DNA from: a virus
Direction: 5' to 3' (one strand)
Virus record (IMG/VR): IMGVR_UViG_3300037011_000200
Location: 34,542-98,541 of that record
DNA length: 64,000 bases
Positions 26,317 to 36,700 of the stretch are shown here, piece after piece. The position numbers were made by a program, and so were the translations under genes. The first letter of the stretch is position 1, and every line of letters begins with the position of its first letter. The notes beneath the pieces are model-generated. The model searched no databases. It was not told where the DNA came from and saw only the letters and a list, made by a program, of their open reading frames with translations.

Positions 26317-26865
26317 ATGGGACTTAGTGATGCATACTTTTATAAGCGTACTGAGTTTCTATTCGATGGAGTTTTAGTGGGTGTTCGATTCATCGATATA
26401 GATGTTTCTCCTTGGGGTTTCATTCGAGTTTCAGGTGATAGCGTAGTTCAAGTTGAAGGGCAAATGGAAGGTGAATCAGTTTCAGAAGATGTAGGGAAAA
26501 TTTCTTCATACCGTTTTGATCGTGTGTTAACTATCACTCCAAAAGAATTAAGTTTTACTGGCAGAGTATTTGTAGTAGACTCGAATGGTGTTAAGGTACC
26601 TACAAATAGATTCCTATTCAAAATACCAGTATATGTAAATTACCCTTTTCTTCGACAAAGTGCAGCAGTAAGAACTCAACAAGAACCCGGTATAATTTCT
26701 GTTGATGACGTAATACAATTATCAGTGATTCATTTGGGACTTGAGAATGTAGAAGTTGGAGATTTGGTCAAGATAGATAATAAGATATTTACAGTACGTA
26801 ACATCAAGCGCGTGCTCAACAGATGGATGATTCAAGCAGTAATACAAGATGCCCCTCCAATTTAG
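26317..26865 (+). CDS. Probable head-closure protein
   Basis: 182 residues, starting one base after the previous stop and overlapping the next gene by 17 bases. Beta-rich, with a C-terminal VGDLVKIDNKIFTVRNIKRV that resembles the small beta-barrel of head-tail stoppers. Assignment rests on order (adaptor, stopper, neck) and on that segment. Confidence 0.55.
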   Translation: MGLSDAYFYKRTEFLFDGVLVGVRFIDIDVSPWGFIRVSGDSVVQVEGQMEGESVSEDVGKISSYRFDRVLTITPKELSFTGRVFVVDSNGVKVPTNRFLFKIPVYVNYPFLRQSAAVRTQQEPGIISVDDVIQLSVIHLGLENVEVGDLVKIDNKIFTVRNIKRVLNRWMIQAVIQDAPPI

Positions 26866-27229
26866 GACTATAAAGAGACCCGAACTTTCTTTCGACAAAA
26901 TTGAAAAGGCAAAACAGCTTGCATTAGAACAAATTGGTAATCTTATTTTTCAGGAGCTGTTCGTTTTAACATCAGGGCGTGTAGGTGGTGACAAAGATGC
27001 GGTAGGAGCCAAAACAGGAACTCTCAGACGAAGTTTGAGAATGGATTTTATCGGTGACGAAGTTCACGTTTACTTTAATCCTTCTGAAGCAGTACACGCT
27101 GGCTTTGTAATTGAAGGAACGCGATTCATTACAGGAAGGAACATAATAAATACAGCGTTGAATCGTGTTTCTGATAGTCAGGAGTTTCAACAGGTCAAGA
27201 AAGATTTTTTCAAAAATGCGTTTGGGTGA
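26849..27229 (+). CDS. Neck / tail-completion protein (HK97 gp10-like)
   Basis: 126 residues. KTGTLRRSLRMDF followed by VYFNPSEAVHAGFVIEGTRF is the typical core of HK97-gp10-like neck proteins, which pack T-G-x-L-R-x-S and Y-A-x-x-x-E-x-G elements. It ends in a helical basic tail. It fits between the head-closure and tail-terminator genes. Confidence 0.72.
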   Translation: MPLQFRTIKRPELSFDKIEKAKQLALEQIGNLIFQELFVLTSGRVGGDKDAVGAKTGTLRRSLRMDFIGDEVHVYFNPSEAVHAGFVIEGTRFITGRNIINTALNRVSDSQEFQQVKKDFFKNAFG

Positions 27230-27232
27230 CAA

Positions 27233-27637
27233 GTGAATTTAGACGTTGTTGCGAAATCTGTTATTGGCTTAATATTGTCTTTTGATAATGAGTCTGTTTT
27301 AAGTGGTGTTTATCATGCAGAAGATCCTGACCAAGTTCCATCGCAAGTTCCAGTATGCACCTTCGCCTTTGTACCTGCGCCCTACAGCAAAATTTTCGAT
27401 GAATTTTACATGGAATGGACATTCTGGTTTAATAACCCCTTCTTCAGTAATGTTTCTGATATAGTGAATCGTATTGAGGAAAATTCAGACGAGTGGGTAG
27501 ATTGTGTACAAGATGGAAAAGTTTTAGGTAGGGTATGGTTTCTTTTGAATCGGTCTCCTCAAACAGGTGGGCGTAACAATTTAAAGTATATTACCTTATT
27601 CATTAAGGTGCGTGCAACGTTTAATGAAATATGCTGA
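27233..27637 (+). CDS. Tail-terminator-like protein
   Basis: 134 residues from GTG 27233. Position between the neck and tail-tube genes, size and alternating beta segments (EWTFWFNNPF, VLGRVWFLLNR, KYITLFIKVRATF) match tail terminator proteins, which cap the tail tube and join it to the head. No diagnostic motif is visible. Confidence 0.55.
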   Translation: MNLDVVAKSVIGLILSFDNESVLSGVYHAEDPDQVPSQVPVCTFAFVPAPYSKIFDEFYMEWTFWFNNPFFSNVSDIVNRIEENSDEWVDCVQDGKVLGRVWFLLNRSPQTGGRNNLKYITLFIKVRATFNEIC

Positions 27638-27667
27638 AGAGCCCTTAGAGCTTTTATGGAGAGCATT

Positions 27668-27940
27668 ATGAATGAGGGTAGCAAGTGGAAAGATGAAAAA
27701 TGGAAGGACAAACCTTGGAAGTGTACAAACTGCTCTTTCTTGTTAGGGGTGCTATCACAGGACTTAACTACATTAAGGATTAAGTGGCGTGATTTGTTTG
27801 TGACTGTGATCGAGGCTCAACAGGTGAAAGTGATTTGTCGGCGGTGTGGCCGCGAGAATGTCTTAATGGGTGGAACTCCAAAGGAAGTTGGCTCTAAACC
27901 TGGTGAAAATGGTCAATCATCTGTTAAGGCCAGTATATAA
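27668..27940 (+). CDS. Com-like zinc-finger protein
   Basis: 90 residues from ATG 27668, with GGAG at 27658-27661 (ATG 27656 is the alternative). WKCTNCSFLLG, about 45 residues, then VICRRCGRENVL: two CxxC pairs in the layout of Mu Com, a zinc-binding RNA protein that activates translation of the mom DNA-modification gene. Com-like proteins are common in phages lacking mom. No mom-like gene is visible here. The N-terminus is Trp/Lys-rich and the C-terminus disordered. Confidence 0.65.
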   Translation: MNEGSKWKDEKWKDKPWKCTNCSFLLGVLSQDLTTLRIKWRDLFVTVIEAQQVKVICRRCGRENVLMGGTPKEVGSKPGENGQSSVKASI

Positions 27941-28021
27941 TTTCAAAGCGAGAGCGTCTGGAATGCCCTGCTGGTGTAACACAAGGAGAATTGATAACAA
28001 ATCAGTAGGGAGGAACTAGCA

Positions 28022-29170
28022 ATGCCATTCAATTTGCCAAAGTACAACACTTCCAGGTTCAGTATTGGTCCTTGCGTTGTCTATATGGCGCCCTTCTGTA
28101 CTACCGGTACGGCGTGTATTCCCAGTACAGATGTGGGGGCTGTAAATGCAGGAGCAACTCTGACGACAACTCGTGAGAAGACGGAAATCTTTCAGGGATT
28201 TCCCAAAACGTTGGTTGATCAGCTCGCGACCCAGGAAACTGCAACTCTCAAGTTTGAATCGATTGAATGGAATCTTGCCAACTTGGCTAAGGCGCTCGGT
28301 ACGGGAATTCTGGATGTTGGGTCGGACGCCGTTGGATCGACGCCCTCGCCCATAAGCCTTACCGGTATTGGGACAGGTCCTTACGTTGGGACGATCACCA
28401 TCGCGGCTGGTTTGGCAATTGTTCCTGGTTCCGTTCAGATCTTGGATGGTACCTTAGTTGAAGAGAGCGACGATGGCAACGAAAGCTTCGCGGTTGGTAC
28501 GGGAACCGTTGATTATGGGACAGGAGCTGTCGAGTATACCTTCGATGTCTCACCAACGGGGACAGTCATGGCTAGCTGTCAACTCGGCGAGCTCGTTTGT
28601 GCTGCTGGAGCGATCGATCTGATGACTCTGTTTCTCAAGTGGCCTTATGTCACCCCAGATTCTGTAACCATTACCGCTCAGCATGCTGCTGGTGCGCTGG
28701 TGGTCACAGATGATGGATCTGGCGGTTTGTCTGGTGACACCGCGGTACCTGGATCCGGAGAAGCTGCGAACTCAATCGAGTATGAAACGGGGAAGATTTC
28801 GGTCAAGTTCAGTTCAGCGCTAGTAGCTGGCGCTGTGGTTGTGGCAACCTACAATGGTACCATGACTGAAACCCTGAGTTTCGGTGGTGAGATCTCCTTC
28901 CAGGAGGTGGCAATCAAGCTCGTTCACCAAACGCCGAAGGGGATGACCATCACAGTCAAGATCTGGAAGGCACAAGGGTCCGGTGCGGTTGAGATGAACT
29001 TTGGAAATGATCCTCACGCTTTCCCGATGGAGTTCAGTGGAATGGTGCCCTTCGATCCTTGCCTCAAGCAGATTGTGGACTGGGAGGGTAACCTTCTCGT
29101 ACCTGGTAAACAGCTGTTTGAGGTCACGATCACCAAGGCGGCTAACACCTGCGCAAGTCAGTGTAGCTAA
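28022..29170 (+). CDS. Major tail tube protein with inserted beta domains
   Basis: 382 residues; ATG 28022 after GGGAGGAACT. N-terminus PCVVYMAP and TTTREKTEIFQGFP, and a C-terminus with EMNFGNDPHAFPMEFSGM, are typical of siphovirus tail-tube proteins. The middle holds two extra beta modules (IEYETGKISVKFSS and VDYGTGAVEYTFD), probably displayed on the tail surface. C/G-ending codons are common, as in the capsid gene. A strong terminator follows. No sheath gene precedes it, supporting a siphovirus. Confidence 0.8.
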   Translation: MPFNLPKYNTSRFSIGPCVVYMAPFCTTGTACIPSTDVGAVNAGATLTTTREKTEIFQGFPKTLVDQLATQETATLKFESIEWNLANLAKALGTGILDVGSDAVGSTPSPISLTGIGTGPYVGTITIAAGLAIVPGSVQILDGTLVEESDDGNESFAVGTGTVDYGTGAVEYTFDVSPTGTVMASCQLGELVCAAGAIDLMTLFLKWPYVTPDSVTITAQHAAGALVVTDDGSGGLSGDTAVPGSGEAANSIEYETGKISVKFSSALVAGAVVVATYNGTMTETLSFGGEISFQEVAIKLVHQTPKGMTITVKIWKAQGSGAVEMNFGNDPHAFPMEFSGMVPFDPCLKQIVDWEGNLLVPGKQLFEVTITKAANTCASQCS

Positions 29171-29185
29171 AGGGCCTCACTTTCA

Positions 29186-29219
29186 GGAGGTGGAAAGAGT
29201 TTAGGTTCTTTCCACCTCC
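29186..29219 (+). terminator. Terminator after the tail tube gene
   Basis: GGAGGTGGAAAGA (29186-29198) pairs perfectly with TCTTTCCACCTCC (29207-29219), 8-base loop, followed by GCTCTTTCTC. A 13-bp stem, 15 bases after the stop codon. Confidence 0.85.
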
Positions 29220-29249
29220 GCTCTTTCTCGATGAAGGGAGGTGCGAACA

Positions 29250-29447
29250 ATGGCAATCGACTATGGAAACACGGATGTGAAAACCCAACCTCGAGTTTCG
29301 GGACCCAAGGTTACTTCTGGGTCAAAGGAAGTCAGAGTTGCCCTACCTGGAATTTCCCCTCAGCCCAATGTGGGGAATCAGAGGGCGAAGGGTACCCTCG
29401 GCGTGGTGAAGCCGCCTAGCCCCAAGGCCGGTGCGGGTGGTGGTTAA
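29250..29447 (+). CDS. Small Pro/Gly-rich basic protein
   Basis: 65 residues from ATG 29250, with GGAGG eight bases upstream. Composition dominated by Pro, Gly, Lys and Val (PRVSGPKVTSGSKEVRV, VVKPPSPKAGAGGG), so probably disordered. It is framed by two strong terminators and has GC-rich codons, suggesting independent high expression. The tail of the 47272 product is similarly Pro/Arg/Gly-rich. Function unknown. Confidence 0.6.
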   Translation: MAIDYGNTDVKTQPRVSGPKVTSGSKEVRVALPGISPQPNVGNQRAKGTLGVVKPPSPKAGAGGG

Positions 29448-29486
29448 CCCGAGTCTCAGGACGGTGTATCGGAAACCCTCCTTGAT

Positions 29487-29515
29487 GGGGCGGCATTAAG
29501 ACCGCCCCCGTTTTT
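29487..29515 (+). terminator. Terminator
   Basis: GGGGCGG (29487-29493) pairs with CCGCCCC (29502-29508), followed by CGTTTTT. Closes the small Pro/Gly-rich gene. Confidence 0.85.
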
Positions 29516-29555
29516 CTACTTTCTAATTTCCTTAGAGGAATAGAGGAGAAAGAAA

Positions 29556-30098
29556 ATGACAGAGTCTACGTCGGTTGATTCCAAGGTGATTATCCCTGAA
29601 CTTATTATTCCCCTCAAGTTCACACTCTCCAAGGTTAATGGTGATCCCGTTGACATTCCTTCAGTTCTATCTTGGGGAAAAGAGAAAAAGGTTTTGGCTA
29701 TTGTTGGCCAGGCTTTCAAAAAGCTTATGCCTGACAGTAAGGATAAGAAATCTTCCTTTGACGCAAATGATTTTCTTGACTTCCTGAATACTCTTCCTGA
29801 ATTCTCTCAGAATGAGGAACTCAAAAGAACTGTCTCTTCCGCGGTCACCAAGTATAATCTCACCCAAACGGCTTTTGGTCGAATTGATGCGGCTGCTCTA
29901 TTGCAGTTTTTCTCTTCTGAAGCTCCCACCTTGATTACCGATCTAGTTTCAATTGTTACGGCTACTCCGGCGAGCGATGTAGACGAAAACTTTGATGGCA
30001 CCTCAGTTCTAGGATTCGCAATCCCTTACATTCTTCATGCAATGAGAAAGTACGCCGGATCTTTTGCAGCTGCGACGCCAATATCTCCTCTCGAGTGA
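29556..30098 (+). CDS. Tail assembly chaperone candidate 1
   Basis: 180 residues; ATG 29556 with GAGGAGA. It sits between the tail tube and tape measure genes, where lambda gpG-type chaperones are encoded. N-terminal beta part (KVIIPELIIPLKFTLSKVNG) and then helices. No slippery frameshift site is evident at its end, unlike lambda G/GT. Assignment by position. Confidence 0.6.
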   Translation: MTESTSVDSKVIIPELIIPLKFTLSKVNGDPVDIPSVLSWGKEKKVLAIVGQAFKKLMPDSKDKKSSFDANDFLDFLNTLPEFSQNEELKRTVSSAVTKYNLTQTAFGRIDAAALLQFFSSEAPTLITDLVSIVTATPASDVDENFDGTSVLGFAIPYILHAMRKYAGSFAAATPISPLE

Positions 30099-30111
30099 GA
30101 TTGTCTAGTGA

Positions 30112-30729
30112 ATGTACAAAACTCGATGGGTGAAGAGCCTTTCAGGGAAGTGGTATAAGTTTAGGACTCCTGTCTCATTGGAGTTGGAATTAAATCTGGT
30201 CTCCCTGCTGCAGTCTTCATTAGATCCCTTGTCTGTGATTTCAGATGCTGTTTCTGAAATTCTTGATCTTTCCCCTGTTGTAGTTGACGCAGAATTTACT
30301 GGTGATCAAATACTTAATGTTTTTAACTTAGCCTTTCCCAAGGTAAATCCTGAAGAGTCCTCTCAAAAGCTTGAAGAGGTTCAAATTAATTTAGAGAAGG
30401 AGGGTGGATCGCTTATTGATTCGTTATCGAAGATGTTAACTTTTTTGACGTTCTATGGGCGATTTCAACCTTCTGAAATTCTGAGATTGCCTAGAGCAAC
30501 CGTTGAAGAAATTCTTAGAGAAACTACCGGGCTACTTGAGGCCGATAAGAAGTTTCAGTTTGAACTCTCTGTAGTTCATGCTTTAGGTATGATCTTCGGA
30601 GAGGGCAAATCGTCAGGCTCAAGTAGCTCTTCGTTTAATAAGGATACTGTAGATCTTTCGAATATAGGTGAAGAGGATCTCGGTAAAATTCCTCCTGATA
30701 TGAGGAGTTTTATAAAGGTAGTCAAGTAA
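30112..30729 (+). CDS. Tail assembly chaperone candidate 2
   Basis: 205 residues from ATG 30112, in a different frame from the preceding gene and separated from it by 13 bases. Helical, acidic, with a Ser-rich linker (SSGSSSSSF) near the C-terminus. The helical segment EILRLPRATVEEILRETTGL resembles the small helical domain often found just upstream of tape measure genes. The stop overlaps the tape measure start (TAATG). Confidence 0.55.
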   Translation: MYKTRWVKSLSGKWYKFRTPVSLELELNLVSLLQSSLDPLSVISDAVSEILDLSPVVVDAEFTGDQILNVFNLAFPKVNPEESSQKLEEVQINLEKEGGSLIDSLSKMLTFLTFYGRFQPSEILRLPRATVEEILRETTGLLEADKKFQFELSVVHALGMIFGEGKSSGSSSSSFNKDTVDLSNIGEEDLGKIPPDMRSFIKVVK

Positions 30730-33700
30730 TGGAACAGCTTGGCATTGTTGGTTCTCTTGACATAAGTCAAATAAAAAGCCAAGTTGATGAACTTAACCGC
30801 GTGTTAGGAACCCTCGAAAACTCCTTCCGAAAAGTTGAAAACGTTTTCTCGTCTGTAGAATCCTCATTAGGAAAAGTTCAGGGTGCATCTAAAGGTCTGT
30901 CTGATACGTTAGCTGGTGTTCGTACAAGTTTATCTGGAATGGGAAATATTACACAAGTTGCAACTCAAGTACAAAAGAGTGTTCAGGAAATTCAAAAAAC
31001 TGCAACTGGTATAAAATTAGACTTTAAGATTAGTGATCCTGGTAAGTCAATTAAACCTTGGATTGATGAATTGCAATTGGTTGAAAAACAGGTTAGGTCT
31101 GTTACTGAAAAGATTAATAAAGAAACACAACAGACTCGATCTCGGTTCTCGGATAGTGCGGATGAGATTTCTAACTTTAGAGGTGCAATGGTTGCGACCG
31201 GAAAGGGTCAAATACCTATATGGAATGAAGCTCGTACTAATCTTCAATCAATGGTTGACGTCCTGGGAAGTTATGTTGTAAACTTGGAAAAGGCAAATCA
31301 GAGGGGAAAATTATTAGGGAAGAAATCTCTACGCACCGAAATGATAACTGGGCCATTTCAGCAAGCTCAGGATATGCTGTTCTCCTTTACTGATATGGTA
31401 AAGGGCACCCCCGTATCTGAATTATTTGCTGACTGGGAAGATCCGCTGCGTTCGTTTTCTACATCGATGGAGAAAACGTTTGGTTCTACAAAGTGGCTTA
31501 CTTTATTTCAGAAGAACTTTGAACCTTTCCGGGGAACTCTTGCAGAATTAGCTGCTGTACCAGCACAGCAGATGTCAACAGCTTTTACGTCTTTAATTCC
31601 TGAGAGCAAGGCAATGGGTGCGCTCTTTATGGATATTTTTACTGCGAAAGGTCCTCAGGAACTTGAAGCAAGTTTACGTAGTCTAAGAGCCAATTTAGCA
31701 ATGTTGATGCCTGAGTCAGCAGGTGCAAAAGCTCTCTTTATGAATTTTCAAGAGTTAGCTACACTGTTGAGAACTCGATTCCTTGCCACTTCATTTATAG
31801 ATTTCGAACCTGTTATCACTCAAGCTCTCTTTCGTGTCGGTCAGTTAACCGAAGAATTTATACAAGCTAAGGCTGCTGGAAGAGATACTTCACAGATTGT
31901 AATCGGTCTTGCTGCCGCGGCAAGAGAGTTGGCTTCTGAAGCACAAAGAGTAGGAGTTGGGATTCAAGGATTTATGGCGCGGGCACCTGGGGCGGGGATG
32001 GAAACTTCTATTACTCGACTTGAATCAGCTTTTCAAGAGGAAGGATTGGTTGCTCAGGAGACTGGTAACCGTGCACAAGAATTCTTTAATATAATTCGAG
32101 CAGGCCAAACTAGTCTTAAACAAACTGCAAATGAGATAGAAAAGACTGCTGCCGCTACTGGAAAATGGGGTGAGTTAGCCCGAAGCACTTATGTAGATCT
32201 TAGACGAATTGTGTCTACCTATCAATCTTTTGGCCGCCCCACAGTTATTTCAGGCATTCCAGAGTCGGCGTCAACAAGTGCAGAGAAACTCTCTTCGACT
32301 GCTGCAATTCCTCGAGATTTGAAACGCCAAGTTGATTCATTAGCTGGGGCTTATGGACTTTGGGCCACAGCTGATATTACTGCTCGACAAAGTTTTCAGA
32401 GAACTGGCTATATCACTTTGGATATTCTTAGACAATTATATAAAGGGTTTGGAGAGGTTGCGGCTCGACCAATGATGCCTGCTGCGCGTGTTCAGGAGTT
32501 GCAACGTGTACGTGGAGCGCTTGAAAAGTTGCTGCCGCCAATGGAATTGTCTAAAACTGTTTCTACGACTGCGTACAATTCGTTTCAATTTTTAGCTCGA
32601 GGCGCAACTCAGTTCTCAAATCTCATCCCTAAGATAGTTGAACGTCTTAACGCTTCGATTCTTAAAACTCGGGTTGATATTGTAGATCCCACTGCCGCTA
32701 CTAAGGCAATTCAACCCTTCGAAGCACTTAAAAAGGTTTTAGTGGGTTTACAAGGAGATCTTCAAGTAATCGCTCAAGAAATTACTTTGCTATATGCTAA
32801 GGGAGCGCCTAGCATTGAGGCTATTGCTCAGGCCTTTATGAAAATACGCCCAGAGACCTTGGAACGTGCTTTTCAAGCAGTAACAGAATTGCAGGGTGCT
32901 GGTCGAATGTTGGGAGCTCGTGCTGTTACTGGACCTTTGGATGTTGCTCTTGCACAAGTGAAAGCTATCGGTCAAATTCCTCCAGCATTTGAACAGGCCT
33001 TCGCTAAAATTCAACCTATGACCACTGGCTTTCTGGACCCTGAAGTAGCTAAGCGGTCAATGAAAGTTTTCGCGGCTGATCTTGCAGGAATGTTTGGGGG
33101 TATAGATGTTGTTCGGTCCGCTCGTAAGAACGGTGAGCAATGGGCTGTCAATTTCACTCAGGCAGTGAATCAAGGTGTAAAGCCTATCTCTCAATTTATT
33201 AAAGAGCAACCAGGTGCACCTATACCTCCTGAGATGGTTCAAAAGTTACAGTCTCAGATGGCTCAGGCATTCTTTAGTGCTAAGTTACCTCAACTGTTTA
33301 GTGGTATTGAGGAAAGTCTTTTTACTTCTGTAGGTATTCTCAATAGAATGGGCCCGGCAGCTGAGAAGTTCAGAGCGCCATTACAGCAGGCGCAGTTAGA
33401 TACACAACGTTTAGTTGAGCTTTTCTTGAAGATCAAGTTTCCTGATCTTCGTGCTGGTGAAGATGTTGGGGTTCTGGAAAGAGATTTTAGTAAACTCTCG
33501 AGCAAGATTTCTACTGACTTAAAAGCTTCTTTTGGTGGTGTAGGTGAAACTATAATGGGTCAGTTAGCCCAAGCTTACAAGAGCTTGGGAAAACTACCAA
33601 TGGGGGCTCAATTATTTGGACTTGCTGGTAATACAGATCAAATGTTGCGTCAAGTATTTGGTGTATTCTCTCGATTGTTACCTACACTGAAGACTGAAAT

Positions 33701-36700
33701 GCTTCAGACGTTTGATATGCCTTTGGAAATGGCTACAGAATTCTTCGGTAAACTCCAACAGGATGCTATTCAATTCAGGGCTCTTGTTTCTCAGTCAGCA
33801 CAACCTTTGATTAGTATGAAGGACGCCTTAGCTGGTACTGCAAACGTGTTCGAGCGTTTAAATATGGCTCGACGTTTGGGGGCGCCCGCAGAGGTTGTTG
33901 AAAGCATCAGAGCTGAGGCAGATGCCTTCATGAAAGATAAGGAACAAGCTCGTCAGTTAAGTAAACAGAAGGAAGAACTTGGTGCTGCTGAATCAAACGT
34001 TGGGCGATTAACAGAACTTGCAATTACATTCTTAGAACGAGAAACTAAATCATTTAGCAATTTGGGCCAGGCTGCAAATATCTCTTTAGGTGCTCTGACA
34101 AGTGTAATTTCAAAACAGGCGGGGCTCTTCAAAGGTTTGACTCGTGATATGGGAATCAAAGACTTGTTAACCTTTGAAGGTGTTGTTCCTACAGGTATTA
34201 CCCCAGAAGTATCGAAATATCTCCAAGCATTTTATAATAATGTTGGTACCAATTTAGATAAGTTACGCCAGGTTACGGATCAAAAGATCGGGGTATGGTC
34301 TGTTGGTTTCGGAAAAGGAATGAACAACTTTGCTTCAGTCGTCAAACAGAATGCCTTCCGACTTCGTGGAGTAATGGAAACAGTTCAAAGTTCTGCTGCA
34401 ACTGGTGCACAATTTCGCTGGGAAGGCCTTTTTGATGAACCTACTGTTTTAGCTCTTCAGAAATCTTCAGGACGTATCTCTTCTGTACTAAAAAGATTCC
34501 AAGAAGATCTTATGAAGTTTGGGCAGGGTACAGCTCGTCGAGTGGAATTTGGCCCTGTTACACAAAGTTTACAACAAGAACTTGCTTTCGTTTTAAACCT
34601 TGCTGAGTCTGTACGGCAAAAAATTGCTGTAGGCGAAGTAGGTACTGAACAGTTACCGGCGGTTAATCGTTTGTTTCAATATGCAATTCAACTTGATGGT
34701 GCGATTACTGCTCTCGAACGTCCTTACCAAAGAATGAGTGAAGTTGCCTCCAAGGGGAAAGCTTCATTCACCCAGTTAGGCAGAACTTTTGGTTCTGAGC
34801 TTTATAAAGCAACCCAGGAGATGGGAAGGTCTGTTACAGGACTTAAACAGCCTATTGGTTTAATCGTTCAGAAGATGTTCGGAGAAATCTTCGTTCCTGA
34901 GAATCTGGAGAGGATTACAGAGTTTCGTGGGATTACAGAGTTCCTTGGAGAACGGTTTCCCTCACAAGTTCAGTTTGCTTTGAATGTAGCTGCGAAGAGA
35001 GGAATTCCTGTACAAAAACTTCTTCAGCAAATGATTCCAGTTAATGCAGCTACTCTTGAGGAAGCTTTTCGTAATGCACCTGATGTACCTCGCGTACTTT
35101 TGGAAAAAATGTTTAGACCAGAATCTTCACTCAAGTTTCAGCAAACAGCAAAAGGTGTGGTTGAACAAATCATTCGAGCACCTATGAAAGAAGGATTGCA
35201 GCGTGCATCTGAATTAATGAGTGTTGATGCTTTGAAGAGTTTTTCTCAATTCAGTCTCGCGGATTCTATTCTTCAACCAGCACGTCGTGATTTATCCAAG
35301 TTACGTCAAGTAGGTCCTGAGTATGCTAGTCAGTTGAATCAAGTAATAAATTATATTAGTGCAGTTCTTAAAACAGTACCTACAGGAAGACGGATGGGTG
35401 GTATCCTGGAACAAGCAGGATTTGACTACTCTCAAATACAAGCGTTACAAGCTTTTGTACGTGGCGCACAAGGGCCTTTATATCAGTTAAGAAATATTCT
35501 TACACAAGCCGCTGATCCTCTAAAGGGGATCTCACCTGAGAAGATGAAGCTTGATTTGGGCCTTGATCGTACTGTTATGGGTAACCTGCAGAGAGCGGCA
35601 GGTGATGAAGAAAAACTTGGTAAAATGACTCAGTTCTTGAGTACTATGTATGATCAAGCTGGGGCCTCTTTAATTGAGTTTGTAGCTCGTCAAGAGACGT
35701 GGTCTAGTAAATCAATTCAAGATCTTACCGAGTTGATGTCCTTCTGGAAAGGCCTGGGTGAGATAATACGCCTGATCACCCAGGAATTACCCAAGATGGG
35801 AACAGCTCAGGGCTTAATGGGGTTTGAATTCAAAGCTAGTGATTTACTCACACGAGGAGCTGAAGCTGGGTCAAGCTTTCGTCAAGGCTTAATGCAATCT
35901 ATGGATCTTGCTGCCATTGGAGGTGGCATCGGCAAGATGCTCGCGGCTATTATTGCTAAAGATCCTGAAATGATCTTTGAGATTATGAGAACGGGGTCTA
36001 TCAGACTGAGAGAAGAATTGCGTCGATTAGGTTATGAAGGAAAAGGTAGTATTGGTGCGCTTGCAAGTTCTATTGAAAAACTTCTTCCAGGAACTACTTT
36101 AGGGCCTCAGTTCTTTGGTGCTTACTTTGAAGCTAATGAACGTTTCTTCTTGGAGAGTGATAAGACTACTCTTGCTATAATGAATATAGTGCAAGGCTTT
36201 GAACAGATAAGGCCAACTGCTGCTGCTAACCTAGTAGCTACCCTTGAGAGAGCCTCTGCTGCATTGCATGAGGCAGATATTTCTTTTAGAGGTTTTGGTG
36301 AGGGTTTAGGAGCTCATACAGTAGAGTTTAAAGCCTTCTCTGATAAGCAGCGTACTTTGATTCAACAGTATGCGTCTGGAATGGCTGGTGCAATTAAAAG
36401 TCAAGCTGCCTTGTATCAGGCAGATCCTTTTGAGCGTAGCTTTGTAAGATTGATACGTAGTGAAGATACACTCTTTGATCAGTTACGTAATGTTATTCAA
36501 ACACGCGGTAATGAAATTAAGCAAGTTAATGAGCAAGCTTATAAGGGCTTAACCGAATTTATTTCGAAACCTATCTCTACTCGTACGGTTGCTGACATTG
36601 CAAAAGTTTCTCAGATGCCTGGCTTGGAACAGTTTACAGATATAGGTGGTCTGCTAACTAAGCTAGCAGGTGTGAGGAGACTGTTTGAGAATGTAGGACA

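Noticed and set aside
28173-29419. Additional + strand frames within and after the tail tube gene
   Set aside because: They are out-of-frame shadows of the GC-richer tail tube and 29250 genes.
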